Positions 9,199-17,177 of a stretch of 64,000 nucleotides of DNA are shown here, piece by piece. The position numbers were made by a program, and so were the translations under genes. The stretch is from positions 372,001-436,000 of the forward strand of contig NZ_JBBIXN010000001.1 in assembly GCF_037646455.1 (NCBI RefSeq). Reading direction: 5' to 3'. The stretch is from Draconibacterium mangrovi_A (GTDB lineage: Bacteria > Bacteroidota > Bacteroidia > Bacteroidales > Prolixibacteraceae). Under the pieces are notes generated by a model that worked only from the letters and a program-made list of their open reading frames with translations, was not told the DNA's origin and did not search any database. The stretch's first letter is position 1. The number at the start of each line of letters is the position of its first letter.

Positions 9199-9705
9199 TC
9201 AGGCCGACTTTGCATCATCGGCACAACCTTCGCGGTATTCAGCAATAATTTTCTTTACATCGGAAGGAGCCACCCGACCAAAGGTTTTTTCGCCTACCGT
9301 TACTACAGGAGCCAGTCCGCAGGCACCCACGCAACGAAGGCAGTTGATCGAGAATTTTCCATCGTCAGTAGATTCACCAACTTCAACCTTTAACTGGCGC
9401 TTAAACTCGTTGAGCACCTGCTCGGCACCACGCACATAACAGGCTGTTCCCATACAAATCGAAATGGGAAATTCACCTTGCGGTATCATGGTAAAGAAGC
9501 TGTAGAAGGTTACAACACCGTACACTTTTGCTACCGACATGTTCAGTTCATGGGCAATGACTTCCTGCACTTCGGCCGGCAAATAGCCGAGTTTCTGTTG
9601 TACACGATGCAACACATTTATCAGCTCACTTTCTTTATTCTCAAATTCAACACAAATTGATTTAATGAGTCCAACTGTATTTTCTGCAAGTTTTATTTTT
9701 GGCAT
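9199..9705 (-). CDS. hydC: HydC/NuoE-like 2Fe-2S subunit of NADH-linked [FeFe] hydrogenase
   Basis: A 168-residue thioredoxin-like [2Fe-2S] protein of the NuoE/HydC/HndA family. A helical N-terminal half (LHRVQQKLGYLPAEVQEVIAHEL) precedes the cluster-binding half, with cysteines in CMGTACYVRG and CLRCVGACGLAP; all four ligands are present. In trimeric and tetrameric hydrogenases this subunit sits on the flavin subunit HydB and relays or stores electrons. It is the last gene of the operon and is separated from hydA by the S23 element, so its translation is no longer closely coupled to hydA. The start has no Shine-Dalgarno sequence, which is normal here. Confidence 0.9.
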   Translation of the reverse strand: MPKIKLAENTVGLIKSICVEFENKESELINVLHRVQQKLGYLPAEVQEVIAHELNMSVAKVYGVVTFYSFFTMIPQGEFPISICMGTACYVRGAEQVLNEFKRQLKVEVGESTDDGKFSINCLRCVGACGLAPVVTVGEKTFGRVAPSDVKKIIAEYREGCADDAKSA

Positions 9706-9762
9706 GATTGTTTGTTTAACTTGTTTAATCTAAATTAAAAACCTTCAATTCTTTTATTAACA

Positions 9763-9790
9763 GTCACTGGTCAACTGTCATTAGTCATTG
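9763..9790 (+). repeat. left array of four GTCANTN heptads (inverted partner at 10165)
   Basis: Four consecutive 7-base units each begin GTCA: GTCACTG (9763-9769), GTCAACT (9770-9776), GTCATTA (9777-9783), GTCATTG (9784-9790). The array covers the 3' end and the stop codon of the S23-like gene. The opposite side of the gene carries a similar array in inverted orientation at 10165-10192. Confidence 0.75.
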
Positions 9791-10153
9791 GGAGGAAGAG
9801 CCAATAGATTTTATATAATTATTGTGTCTCTTACCAAGTTCATCCAATTTTGATACTAAATGAAGATGTACCTCATCATCGATCAAATTTCGATTTCTGG
9901 CTTTTTGTAACCAGGTTCGTGTCTCACTTTGAGATCCTCGGGAATAATACTGAAACTGCTTATTTTCTTTATAAAAGTATCTCCCGTATCCTTCTGAGAT
10001 ATTTGAAGCCATAGAGTCAGCAGCTTCCACTAACTGTTTTCCTGTTGTCCATTTATGAAAGCTTTCCCATTTATCGACAATAGAAAATACTTCCTCTCCT
10101 ATTTCCATTGCCAGCTGATAAACAACTAAATCTTCTAAGCTCATGATAACCAT
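9785..10153 (-). CDS. S23/Avd-like four-helix-bundle protein
   Basis: A 122-residue protein of the S23 (23S rRNA intervening-sequence protein) family, typified by SLEDLVVYQLAMEI at the start, then ADSMASNISEGYGR and the FQYYSRGSQSETRTWL helix. Members form basic four-helix bundles and pentamers, are encoded inside 23S rRNA intervening sequences in some bacteria, and include the Avd accessory protein of diversity-generating retroelements. The start could be the ATG at 10153 or the one at 10144 (MSLEDL). It lies between hydA and hydC, 41 nt after the hydA stop, flanked on both sides by arrays of 7-base repeats, and has no plausible role in the hydrogenase. It looks like an inserted element that travels with its repeats. 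No reverse transcriptase or variable repeat is nearby. Confidence 0.85.
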   Translation of the reverse strand: MVIMSLEDLVVYQLAMEIGEEVFSIVDKWESFHKWTTGKQLVEAADSMASNISEGYGRYFYKENKQFQYYSRGSQSETRTWLQKARNRNLIDDEVHLHLVSKLDELGKRHNNYIKSIGSSSQ

Positions 10154-10164
10154 CTTTTAAATCC

Positions 10165-10192
10165 TAATGACTTTTGACGAATGGCCAATGAC
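10165..10192 (-). repeat. right array of four heptads, inverted relative to 9763
   Basis: Read on the minus strand the units are GTCATTG (10192-10186), GCCATTC (10185-10179), GTCAAAA (10178-10172) and GTCATTA (10171-10165). The array begins two bases after the stop codon of hydA. Together with the left array it brackets the S23 gene like terminal inverted repeats of 28 bp, although the units are diverged. Confidence 0.7.
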
Positions 10193-10194
10193 TC

Positions 10195-11946
10195 CTAAGT
10201 CCTGTCGAAATACTCTGTATGCAGTAAAAGATGTGCTTTTTCGCTCATCGGTTCTCCCAGAAACTTTTCATACAACTCAATAATATGAGGATTTTCGTGT
10301 GACTTACGAATAGTTTTGTTCTTATCCTCCGTATACAAAGCTTTTTGCCTTTGCTTTAGAACGTTTACATTTCCGTGATGATAAGGTTGACCACCTCCAC
10401 CGATGCATCCACCCGGGCAACTCATAATTTCAATGGCGTGGAACTCACTCTTGCCGGCCTGAATATCTTCCAGCAGTTTCCGGGCATTTCCAAGGCCATG
10501 GGCAATACCAATTTTTATCGGCAAGCCATCAAAATCAATGGTAGCTTCGCGGATGCCTTCCATACCTCGTAACTCCTCAAAATCGAGACGTGGCAATTCC
10601 TTTTTGGTGTGTACTTCGTAGGCTGTGCGAACAGCTGCCTCGATTACACCACCAGTTGTTCCAAAAATAACGCCCGCTCCGGTTGACTCTCCAAGAGGAT
10701 TATCAAACTCTTCGTTGGGTAAGGATTTAAAATCGATATTCGAAAGCTTGATCAAAGCTGCTAACTCGCGTGTTGTTATGGCATAATCCACATCCGGATT
10801 GTCATTCACACTGAATTCTTCGCGACCACACTCGTATTTTTTAGCCACGCACGGCATAATCGAAACCACCACCAGATCTTCGCGTTTTACTTCCAGCTGA
10901 TCAGCAAAAAAGGTTTTGGCAATGGCACCAAACATCTGCTGGGGCGAACGCGCTGTTGATGGAATATCCTTCATTTCCGGGAACTGGTGTTCGAAAAATT
11001 TCACCCAGGCCGGGCAGCAGGAAGTAAGTATTGGAAGTTTTACATCCTTGTCGCCGTTCAAATGTTTTCCGAGTCGATTAAGCAACTCTGTACCTTCTTC
11101 CATAATGGTAAGGTCGGCAGCGAAGTCGGTATCAAAAACATGATCGAATCCGAGTCGACGCAAGGCAGCCACCAGTTTTCCGGTAACCAGCGTACCGGCT
11201 TCCATGCCAAACTCTTCGCCCAAAGCAGCACGCACTGCAGGTGCAGTTTGAACGATCACAGTTTTTGTTGGATCCGATAAGGCACGAACCACTTTACCGG
11301 TTTCGTCAACTTCAGTCAGTGCTCCGGTCGGACAAACTGCAACACACTGTCCGCAATAAGTACAAACAGAGTGGTCGAGATTCATTTCGAATGCAGGAGA
11401 AACCACCGACTCGAAACCACGGTTTATGGCCGAAAGCACACCAACAGTTTGTACTTCGTTACACATCGTCTCGCAACGACGACACATGATACATTTATCC
11501 ACCTCACGGATAATAGCCGGCGAGGTATCTTCGCGATATGTCGATTGTTCGCCTTTATAACGAATTTCGCGAATACCGAGGTTATGTGCCATATCCTGCA
11601 AATCACAGTTGCCCGATTTGGCACAGATCAAACAGTCGAAAGGATGATCGGAAAGAATCAATTCCATCACCGTACGGCGGGCATTGATCACACGCATCGA
11701 GTGCGTGTTGATTTCCATTCCTTCGTTAACTTCGGTGCAACAGGCAGGAGCCAGGTTTCGGCGCCCGTTCACTTCCACCACGCAAATGCGGCAACCTCCG
11801 GGTTTGTTTTCGATGTTCAGGTCATCCAGCTTCATGTGGCACAGGGTAGGAATATCGATTCCAACATCCGAGGCCGCTTCCAAAATTGTGGTGCCTTTTT
11901 TCACCACCAGTGGCTTGTTATCTATTGTTAGATTTATTGTATTCAT
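10195..11946 (-). CDS. hydA: [FeFe] hydrogenase catalytic subunit HydA
   Basis: A 583-residue catalytic subunit. In order: an N-terminal plant-type [2Fe-2S] ferredoxin domain (Cys36 to Cys69/70), a NuoG-like His-Cys [4Fe-4S] motif (HPFDCLICAKSGNCDL, residues 101-116), two [4Fe-4S] clusters (CIMCRRCETMC near 152 and CTYCGQCVAVC near 195), then the H-cluster domain. All three H-cluster signatures are intact: TSCCPAW (308-314), MPCVAKKYE (364-372) and MSCPGGCIGGGGQP with Cys510 and Cys514. A short C-terminal SSU-like tail follows. This architecture with HydB and HydC is that of the NAD-linked, electron-bifurcating or -confurcating hydrogenases (Thermotoga, Desulfovibrio Hnd). It evolves or consumes H2 in the cytoplasm. 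The maturases HydE, HydF and HydG are not in the window. Confidence 0.96.
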   Translation of the reverse strand: MNTINLTIDNKPLVVKKGTTILEAASDVGIDIPTLCHMKLDDLNIENKPGGCRICVVEVNGRRNLAPACCTEVNEGMEINTHSMRVINARRTVMELILSDHPFDCLICAKSGNCDLQDMAHNLGIREIRYKGEQSTYREDTSPAIIREVDKCIMCRRCETMCNEVQTVGVLSAINRGFESVVSPAFEMNLDHSVCTYCGQCVAVCPTGALTEVDETGKVVRALSDPTKTVIVQTAPAVRAALGEEFGMEAGTLVTGKLVAALRRLGFDHVFDTDFAADLTIMEEGTELLNRLGKHLNGDKDVKLPILTSCCPAWVKFFEHQFPEMKDIPSTARSPQQMFGAIAKTFFADQLEVKREDLVVVSIMPCVAKKYECGREEFSVNDNPDVDYAITTRELAALIKLSNIDFKSLPNEEFDNPLGESTGAGVIFGTTGGVIEAAVRTAYEVHTKKELPRLDFEELRGMEGIREATIDFDGLPIKIGIAHGLGNARKLLEDIQAGKSEFHAIEIMSCPGGCIGGGGQPYHHGNVNVLKQRQKALYTEDKNKTIRKSHENPHIIELYEKFLGEPMSEKAHLLLHTEYFDRT

Positions 11947-11966
11947 AATAATTCAGAGTTTCCGGG

Positions 11967-13760
11967 TTAGCTAATTGTAATGGCGTTGAACTTGCATTTT
12001 TCGAGACAAACACCGCATTTTATACACAGACTGTGATCGATGTAATGAGGCTGACGACGTTCGCCCGAGATGGCTCCAACCGGGCAATTTCTGAAACAGA
12101 GTGTACATCCTGTACAGGCATCCTCAATAATATCGTAGCGCACCAGTGATTTACACTGCCCCGCCGGACATTTCTCATCCTGAACATGTGCCAGGTATTC
12201 ATTCTCGAAATTACTGATTGTAGAGAGAACCGGATTGGGAGATGTCTGACCCAATCCGCAAAGCGCGGTGTCTTTTATAACAACACTCAATTCCTTTAAT
12301 TTCTCGATGTCATCCTCCTCGCCTTTACCACGGGTAATTTTATCCAGAATTTCGTACAGCCTTTTGTTACCTACCCGGCACGGTGTACATTTTCCGCACG
12401 ATTCTTCCAAGGTAAAATCGAGGTAGAATTTAGCAATGGAAACCATGCAATCGTCTTCGTCCATTACGATCATTCCGCCCGATCCCATCATTGAACCGGC
12501 AGAAAGCAAATTATCGTAATCGATCGGAATATCGAGGTGTTCGTTGGTGAGGCAGCCCCCTGAAGGACCACCGGTTTGAACCGCCTTAAATTTCTTACCG
12601 TTTTTAATGCCACCGCCAATGTCAAAAATCACTTCTCTTAAGGTCGTTCCCATTGGTACTTCAATCAATCCTACATTGTTGATCTTACCGGCCAGGGCAA
12701 ACACTTTTGTTCCTTTCGACTTTTCGCTGCCGATACTACAGAACCACTTCGCTCCTTTGTTGATGATCACCGGAACATTGGCAAAAGTTTCTACATTGTT
12801 TACGTTGGTCGGTTTCCCCATGTATCCCGAAACCGAAGGAAATGGCGGTTTAAAAGTAGGTTCACCGCGCAATCCTTCCATCGAGTGGATAAGCGCTGTT
12901 TCCTCGCCGCAAACAAATGCTCCGGCACCATAACGCAATTCAATTTTGAAATTAAATCCTGTTCCCAAAATACCTTCGCCGATCAAACCATATTCTTCGG
13001 CTTGCTTAATAGCCACCTTCAGTCGTTGAATGGCCAGCGGATATTCAGCCCTGATATAGATCAATCCGGTATCGGCACCGATACAATACCCGCAAATCGC
13101 CATGGCTTCAAGCACGGCGTGCGGATCGCCTTCAAGGATCGAGCGATCCATAAAAGCCCCCGGATCGCCCTCATCAGCATTACAAACCACATATTTCTGG
13201 TCGTTCTCCACATTTTTTGTAATCTCCCACTTTAAGCCTGTAGGAAAACCACCTCCTCCCCGGCCACGAAGCCCGGAGTCTTTTATCTCTTTTATTACTT
13301 CATCGGGTGTGTGTTCAGACAAGCATTTCCCCAGTGCCTGATAGCCGTCGCGGGCAATGTATTCATCAATGTTTTCAGGATTAATAAAACCACAGTTCTT
13401 TAAAGCAATTCGAATCTGTTTTTTGTAGAAATCCATTCCTTTGGCATCGGGAATGTGCTTGGCAGTTTTTGGATCGGTATACAATAAATGTTCAACGGGC
13501 CTACCCTTTACAACGTGCTCTTCAATAATTTCAACCGCATCGTGCGGCGTAACCTGAACATAGAAGGTATTGTCGGGAAGTACTTTAATGATCGGGCCTT
13601 TTTCGCAGAAGCCAAAACACCCGGTCGACACCACCTGGACCTCATCCTGGAGATCGAACTCTTCAATCAGCCGGATCAGTTCTGTTTTTATCTCATCCGC
13701 CTGGGAAGCTTTGCAGCCGGTACCGCCGCAAATTAGCAGATGCATTTTGTAATCGGTCAT
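11967..13760 (-). CDS. hydB: HydB/NuoF-like flavin subunit of [FeFe] hydrogenase
   Basis: A 597-residue flavoprotein. It has an N-terminal thioredoxin-like [2Fe-2S] domain (CGGTGCKAS and STGCFGFCEKGP), a NuoF-like core with the FMN/NADH region GLRGRGGGGFPTGLKW (about residues 165-180) and NADEGDPGAFMDR, a [4Fe-4S] site in EESCGKCTPCR, and a C-terminal pair of [4Fe-4S] ferredoxin motifs (CTGCTLCFRNC, CIKCGVCLEKC). It is the NAD(H)-binding and probable bifurcating subunit that connects NADH and ferredoxin to HydA. It lies 20 nt upstream of hydA and 17 nt downstream of the ferredoxin-like gene, clearly in one operon. Confidence 0.95.
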   Translation of the reverse strand: MTDYKMHLLICGGTGCKASQADEIKTELIRLIEEFDLQDEVQVVSTGCFGFCEKGPIIKVLPDNTFYVQVTPHDAVEIIEEHVVKGRPVEHLLYTDPKTAKHIPDAKGMDFYKKQIRIALKNCGFINPENIDEYIARDGYQALGKCLSEHTPDEVIKEIKDSGLRGRGGGGFPTGLKWEITKNVENDQKYVVCNADEGDPGAFMDRSILEGDPHAVLEAMAICGYCIGADTGLIYIRAEYPLAIQRLKVAIKQAEEYGLIGEGILGTGFNFKIELRYGAGAFVCGEETALIHSMEGLRGEPTFKPPFPSVSGYMGKPTNVNNVETFANVPVIINKGAKWFCSIGSEKSKGTKVFALAGKINNVGLIEVPMGTTLREVIFDIGGGIKNGKKFKAVQTGGPSGGCLTNEHLDIPIDYDNLLSAGSMMGSGGMIVMDEDDCMVSIAKFYLDFTLEESCGKCTPCRVGNKRLYEILDKITRGKGEEDDIEKLKELSVVIKDTALCGLGQTSPNPVLSTISNFENEYLAHVQDEKCPAGQCKSLVRYDIIEDACTGCTLCFRNCPVGAISGERRQPHYIDHSLCIKCGVCLEKCKFNAITIS

Positions 13761-13777
13761 AGTTTAAGGTTTTCAGT

Positions 13778-14173
13778 TTAATCGTCAATGGTTTTAAAAT
13801 TTACAGGGATAATGCCGTCCACCAGTTCGCCGCGCTTGATGTAAGCGTCGATAATTTCGTGAACCTTTTCTTTGCCAACATGGCCAAAAACCACAGGTTC
13901 TTTGTTGGGCAGGATTACTTCAACGGTTGGTTCGGCGTAACAAAACCCCATGCAACCGGTTTGAGTTACCACCGCATCGATGGCTTCCTGTTCCAGTTCT
14001 TCAATAAAGTATTTCATGGTGTCCTTGGCACCCGAAGCAATTCCACAGGTGGCCATACCTACTTTAATCTGAACAAGCTGGCCGGAATTGTCGCTGTTCT
14101 CGCGAAGCTTGATTTTCGACTGGACCTCATCTTTCATTTTCCGAAGATCAGCCAGTGATTTAATTTTAGTCAT
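13778..14173 (-). CDS. thioredoxin-like [2Fe-2S] ferredoxin
   Basis: A 131-residue protein. After a short helical N-terminus (KSLADLRKMKDEVQSKIKLR) comes a thioredoxin-like [2Fe-2S] fold with four cysteines: VGMATCGIASGAKDT (first ligand), TQTGCMGFCYAEP (two), and probable extra residues. It resembles the N-terminal domain of HydB and stand-alone proteins encoded beside bifurcating hydrogenases in Clostridia and Thermotogales. It probably exchanges electrons with the HydABC complex, or with the sensory protein encoded at 15810. It sits 27 nt after the ATPase gene and 17 nt before hydB. A stop and start spacing this short supports co-transcription. Confidence 0.85.
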   Translation of the reverse strand: MTKIKSLADLRKMKDEVQSKIKLRENSDNSGQLVQIKVGMATCGIASGAKDTMKYFIEELEQEAIDAVVTQTGCMGFCYAEPTVEVILPNKEPVVFGHVGKEKVHEIIDAYIKRGELVDGIIPVNFKTIDD

Positions 14174-14200
14174 ATCGATTTTTTGAGTTATATAATTGCA

Positions 14201-14749
14201 TTATGCAGTAGCCCCGATCTCTTCGAGGTTTACTTTTATCAGTTCAATAATTCCCATCCTAATTTCCTTTTCCTGCCACGATGCATCGCCAAGTGCCTCT
14301 TTCAATTCCGAGGTGCTGATACTGAATTCGCCTTTCTCCGTTTTGTGACGATAAATGAGTTGCCGATCGCGGTAGCTCAGGAACAACAGATACAGCGTAT
14401 CCCAGATATCGCCCATAGGTGGCCGGTCGATGTTTGAAAGTTGAAATTCGGCTTTCAAGAAAGTACCTTTGTCGGGCACCGATTCCAACAGAAATTTTCC
14501 GCCTGAAGCCTCAGCATTTTGGTTCAGAAGAGGAAGTCCCAATCCCACTTTTCGGGTGGTTCTGGAAGTAAAGAACGGGTTGGTTGCCTGCATTAAAGTT
14601 TCTTCATCCATGCCGCAACCGTTATCGTTAATAGTCAGACTACAAAGGTCATTACTTTTGCTTTCTTCAACTATGATTTCAATCATTTTCGCCCTGGCGC
14701 GCACCGAATTCTGCACAATATCCAATATGTGTTCCGAGAGTGTTCTCAT
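14201..14749 (-). CDS. GHKL (histidine-kinase-like) ATPase
   Basis: A 182-residue protein with only a GHKL ATP-binding domain plus a C-terminal extension. N box DIVQNSVRARA, G1 DNGCGMDEET, F box NPFFTSR and G2 VGLGLPLLNQ are all present, and there is no phospho-acceptor His domain. The start is the ATG at 14749, which overlaps the TGA of the PHP gene as ATGA (translational coupling); an upstream in-frame GTG at 14764 is less likely. Stand-alone GHKL proteins act as serine kinases of anti-sigma or anti-anti-sigma type. In this operon it may be a second kinase of the partner-switching module, distinct from the RsbW-like gene at 17174. The last 70 residues (YLLFLSYRDRQLIYRHKTEKG) are not recognised. 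Confidence 0.8.
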   Translation of the reverse strand: MRTLSEHILDIVQNSVRARAKMIEIIVEESKSNDLCSLTINDNGCGMDEETLMQATNPFFTSRTTRKVGLGLPLLNQNAEASGGKFLLESVPDKGTFLKAEFQLSNIDRPPMGDIWDTLYLLFLSYRDRQLIYRHKTEKGEFSISTSELKEALGDASWQEKEIRMGIIELIKVNLEEIGATA

Positions 14750-15486
14750 CGTTCTTCCACCCACCTTTCATTTTGACGATTCAGTGCCATGCGAACTTCT
14801 TCAAAACTGAGTTCCTGAATATGAAATACTGAATAATTCCTTCCAATCTGTTCCGCAAAATGAGCATCGGAATTGTAAACAAATGTAATCTCCTTTCCTA
14901 ATCCATATTTTTCACAAACATCCTTCGCCGCTGTTTTGGAAGTTATTCCAAGCGCATCAAATTTCAAACCGGGAGGAATAAATCCAAGCTGGGTAAAAAT
15001 TCCACCCATCGGGCGGGTAACATGGGCAGGGATGAATATTCCATTAAGCGCGTAAACTTTTTGCTGAATTTCGTTGATTCCTTCTTTAAGTGCCGTGGTT
15101 AAATAGTAAGGCACCATTTCCAGCACGTTTTCATCGGCATCAACCACCGGCTGGTACCCAAAGTGCCCGTCAGTATTCGGGATTTTTGTAATGTTGTCAT
15201 CCAAATACTCCTGAAAAGCCTCCAGTTGTTCAGGCTCTTCAAAGAACGTCAGGCAGTGCACCTCTTCCTTTGTGGTTATCTCTGCCCCTGTTAACACATA
15301 TATACCGTCAGTTTGAGCCAGATCTTTTATGACGACCGCATTTTTTGTTGAATTATGGTCGGTAATTCCAATCATCTGCAGCCCTGCCTCTTTGGCTTTT
15401 GCCACAATATTTCGCGGCGACATTTCCAGATCGGCACAGGGCGACAGCACAGTGTGAATATGTAAATCGGCCCTGAATGTTGGCAT
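14746..15486 (-). CDS. PHP-domain metal-dependent phosphoesterase
   Basis: A 246-residue PHP (polymerase and histidinol phosphatase) domain protein. The metal-binding motifs are visible: RADLHIHTVLSPCADL near the N-terminus, ITDHNSTKN about residue 40, PAHVTRP in the middle, and NSDAHFAEQ near the C-terminus. The family comprises TrpH/YciV-like phosphoesterases acting on nucleotides (for example 3',5'-nucleoside bisphosphates). A PHP protein is a recurrent partner of [FeFe] hydrogenase signalling clusters in anaerobes, which may mean it degrades a nucleotide signal; that is inference. It starts 4 nt after the DRTGG gene and overlaps the ATPase gene by 4 nt. Confidence 0.85.
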   Translation of the reverse strand: MPTFRADLHIHTVLSPCADLEMSPRNIVAKAKEAGLQMIGITDHNSTKNAVVIKDLAQTDGIYVLTGAEITTKEEVHCLTFFEEPEQLEAFQEYLDDNITKIPNTDGHFGYQPVVDADENVLEMVPYYLTTALKEGINEIQQKVYALNGIFIPAHVTRPMGGIFTQLGFIPPGLKFDALGITSKTAAKDVCEKYGLGKEITFVYNSDAHFAEQIGRNYSVFHIQELSFEEVRMALNRQNERWVEER

Positions 15487-15490
15487 GCGT

Positions 15491-15823
15491 TTATTTTAAC
15501 AGATCATACAACTTCCCGCTTATTTCGAAGGTACTCAGCGACGTTCCCAGAACAGGGATTCCTTCCTCATTACTGTACTTCACTGAGTCTTCTTCGGGCT
15601 CGAAACCTTTTACAAGAATTACAGCAGCCAGTTCTTTTAAGGAAGCAATAGCCATTACATTTTGGTGCGATTGCAAAGTGACCCAAACTTGTCCTTCGGA
15701 TGCATTTCCCATCACATCGCTCAACAGGTCGGAAACATAACCACCGCTGATTTCATTTGTGAGTCCGGCTTCGCCACAATAAACAGTTAAGTTCAATTGA
15801 TTTACAAGATCAGAAACCTTCAT
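15491..15823 (-). CDS. DRTGG-domain protein (second copy)
   Basis: A 110-residue protein that is almost entirely a DRTGG domain: MKVSDLVNQLNLTVYCG, then EISGGYVSDLLSDVMGNA, a strand pair and a VLGTSLSTFEISGKLYDLL end. I chose the ATG at 15823 because AGGAGG lies 6 nt before it, one of the few Shine-Dalgarno sequences in this window; it overlaps the 3' end of the H-cluster protein gene by 14 nt. An in-frame ATG at 15868 would add 15 unrelated residues. DRTGG domains occur between the CBS and DHH domains of nucleotide-binding pyrophosphatases and beside phosphotransacetylase, and probably bind nucleotide. This is a paralogue of the gene at 17592; the two share the motif SDLxSDV. Confidence 0.82.
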   Translation of the reverse strand: MKVSDLVNQLNLTVYCGEAGLTNEISGGYVSDLLSDVMGNASEGQVWVTLQSHQNVMAIASLKELAAVILVKGFEPEEDSVKYSNEEGIPVLGTSLSTFEISGKLYDLLK

Positions 15824-17177
15824 TTCTACCTCCTTTTTTATTACAGTCGGCGTCGAAACGATTTTCACCCCAGGTGCTTTCCAGGTTTCGCGTCGCCTTT
15901 TTTATATCGATTTTGTTTTCGTTCAAATAGCGGTTTTGCAGAAATACGCAATCGGTCATCTTTGCCTTTCCCTGTACCATATCTTCGGCCAGCGCATGGC
16001 AATTTGGTGCTCCGCAGGCTCCACAATCAATGCCCGGTAACTGGCAAAGTATTCGGTCCATCTTTCGAAGTTTATCCAATGCTTTTGTTCGGTCAGTATC
16101 GAGTGCAAAAACATAATTCGGTGATATCGGATCACCTTCGAGCGACCGTTTTATTTCCTCGCAATTCACACAAGCCAGGTCTTCTTCTCCTGCTTCCGGA
16201 TATCGTTTCGAACGCTTCTGCAAACGTTCAACAGTAAGAAATCGGTTGCCGGTGAGCAATATTCCGCCGGCACATCCCTGGTGGCACGACTTCAATTCCA
16301 GGAAATCCAAATCGGGGACATCTTCATTCTCCATGCGTTCCAGTATCTTTACAACATTATGAATGCCATCCACCGCCATTGATTTCTGCTTCAAATGACG
16401 TGCCTCGCCCCGGGGCAAACTCCAGATGATCCCGTCACGGCGCAGGTATTTCCTCAGTCCACTGAAATCATTCACCTTATCTTTTGAGATCACCTGCATG
16501 GTGCGGTTATAGAAATCTTTCATGTTGATGAGCCCATCCACCACTGATTCTTTCTCTCCGAGCGGACGTTTTACAGCCGCCATTTTTGCCGAACAGGGAG
16601 AAATGTAAAACAATCCTATCTCTTCCCTGCCAATGCCCTGCTTTTTCAGTGTTTCGATAGCAAAAGCTGCAGCCAGATCGTGCGGAACCTTCAGGTGAAT
16701 AATGTTATCGACCAGCGAAGGATATTTCGAACGAATCAGACGAACAATTGCCGGACAAAAAGAAGAGATCAGCGGTTTGCTTTCCGTTTTCTTTACCCGT
16801 TCCTTTATTTCGTCGACCAGCAAACTTATGGGTTGCTCCACCTCGAAAATGTGCGTAAAACCCAGTTTCTGGATTGCCTGATAAATCTGATCCTCGCTGT
16901 ATTTTTCGTTGAATTGACCGATCATGACCGACGGGAAAAGTGCAACGCGGTATTTATACGCTTCAATCTGGCTTAAACTGTCGTGCTCCACATAAAATGC
17001 ATTAACCGGGCAGGACCGCAAACAGTTGCCACAATCCACACAGCGATCGGCATTTATATTGGCCAGCCCGTTCTTTATCCGAATGGCCTCGGTTGGGCAG
17101 GTTTTCATACAATGAGTGCAACCAATGCATTTATCGGGATTTACTTTTATGGCATGATATGTCGTTTGTACTGTCAT
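15810..17177 (-). CDS. degenerate [FeFe] hydrogenase-like H-cluster protein, probable sensor
   Basis: A 455-residue protein. Two [4Fe-4S] ferredoxin motifs come first (CIGCTHCMKTC, 17-27; CVDCGNCLRSC, 46-56), then a divergent H-cluster domain, then a C-terminal Fe-S (CODH/ACS-type) domain with Cys385, 388, 393 and 410 (GIDCGACGAPNC). In the H-cluster domain the four cluster-ligating cysteines are kept (Cys141, Cys195, Cys298, Cys302). The proton-transfer Cys of TSCCP is Phe (SSFCP), the Met of MPC is Ser (ISPCSAK), the Glu three residues after the conserved Lys is Ala, and the GGGQP end is lost. This pattern fits the putatively sensory or non-catalytic [FeFe] groups rather than a turnover enzyme. 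It overlaps its RsbW-like neighbour by 4 nt (ATGA) and is followed by a DRTGG gene, all in the hydABC operon. I infer that it reports H2 or redox state to the partner-switching proteins. Confidence 0.85.
   Translation of the reverse strand: MTVQTTYHAIKVNPDKCIGCTHCMKTCPTEAIRIKNGLANINADRCVDCGNCLRSCPVNAFYVEHDSLSQIEAYKYRVALFPSVMIGQFNEKYSEDQIYQAIQKLGFTHIFEVEQPISLLVDEIKERVKKTESKPLISSFCPAIVRLIRSKYPSLVDNIIHLKVPHDLAAAFAIETLKKQGIGREEIGLFYISPCSAKMAAVKRPLGEKESVVDGLINMKDFYNRTMQVISKDKVNDFSGLRKYLRRDGIIWSLPRGEARHLKQKSMAVDGIHNVVKILERMENEDVPDLDFLELKSCHQGCAGGILLTGNRFLTVERLQKRSKRYPEAGEEDLACVNCEEIKRSLEGDPISPNYVFALDTDRTKALDKLRKMDRILCQLPGIDCGACGAPNCHALAEDMVQGKAKMTDCVFLQNRYLNENKIDIKKATRNLESTWGENRFDADCNKKGGRNEGF
15824..15832 (-). 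promoter_or_regulatory. unusual strong Shine-Dalgarno before the DRTGG gene
   Basis: Reading the minus strand, AAAGGAGGTAGAAATG places AGGAGG 6 nt before the ATG at 15823. Other genes of this window generally lack such a site. It lies inside the coding sequence of the upstream H-cluster protein and decides the start of the DRTGG gene. Confidence 0.7.

Noticed and set aside
9785..10153. A diversity-generating retroelement (Avd with reverse transcriptase and variable repeat)
   Set aside because: The S23/Avd-like protein is present but there is no reverse transcriptase, template repeat or variable target gene within the window.
15810..17177. A second active hydrogenase
   Set aside because: The key proton-transfer Cys, the Met and the Glu of the H-cluster motifs are replaced, so catalytic turnover is unlikely.
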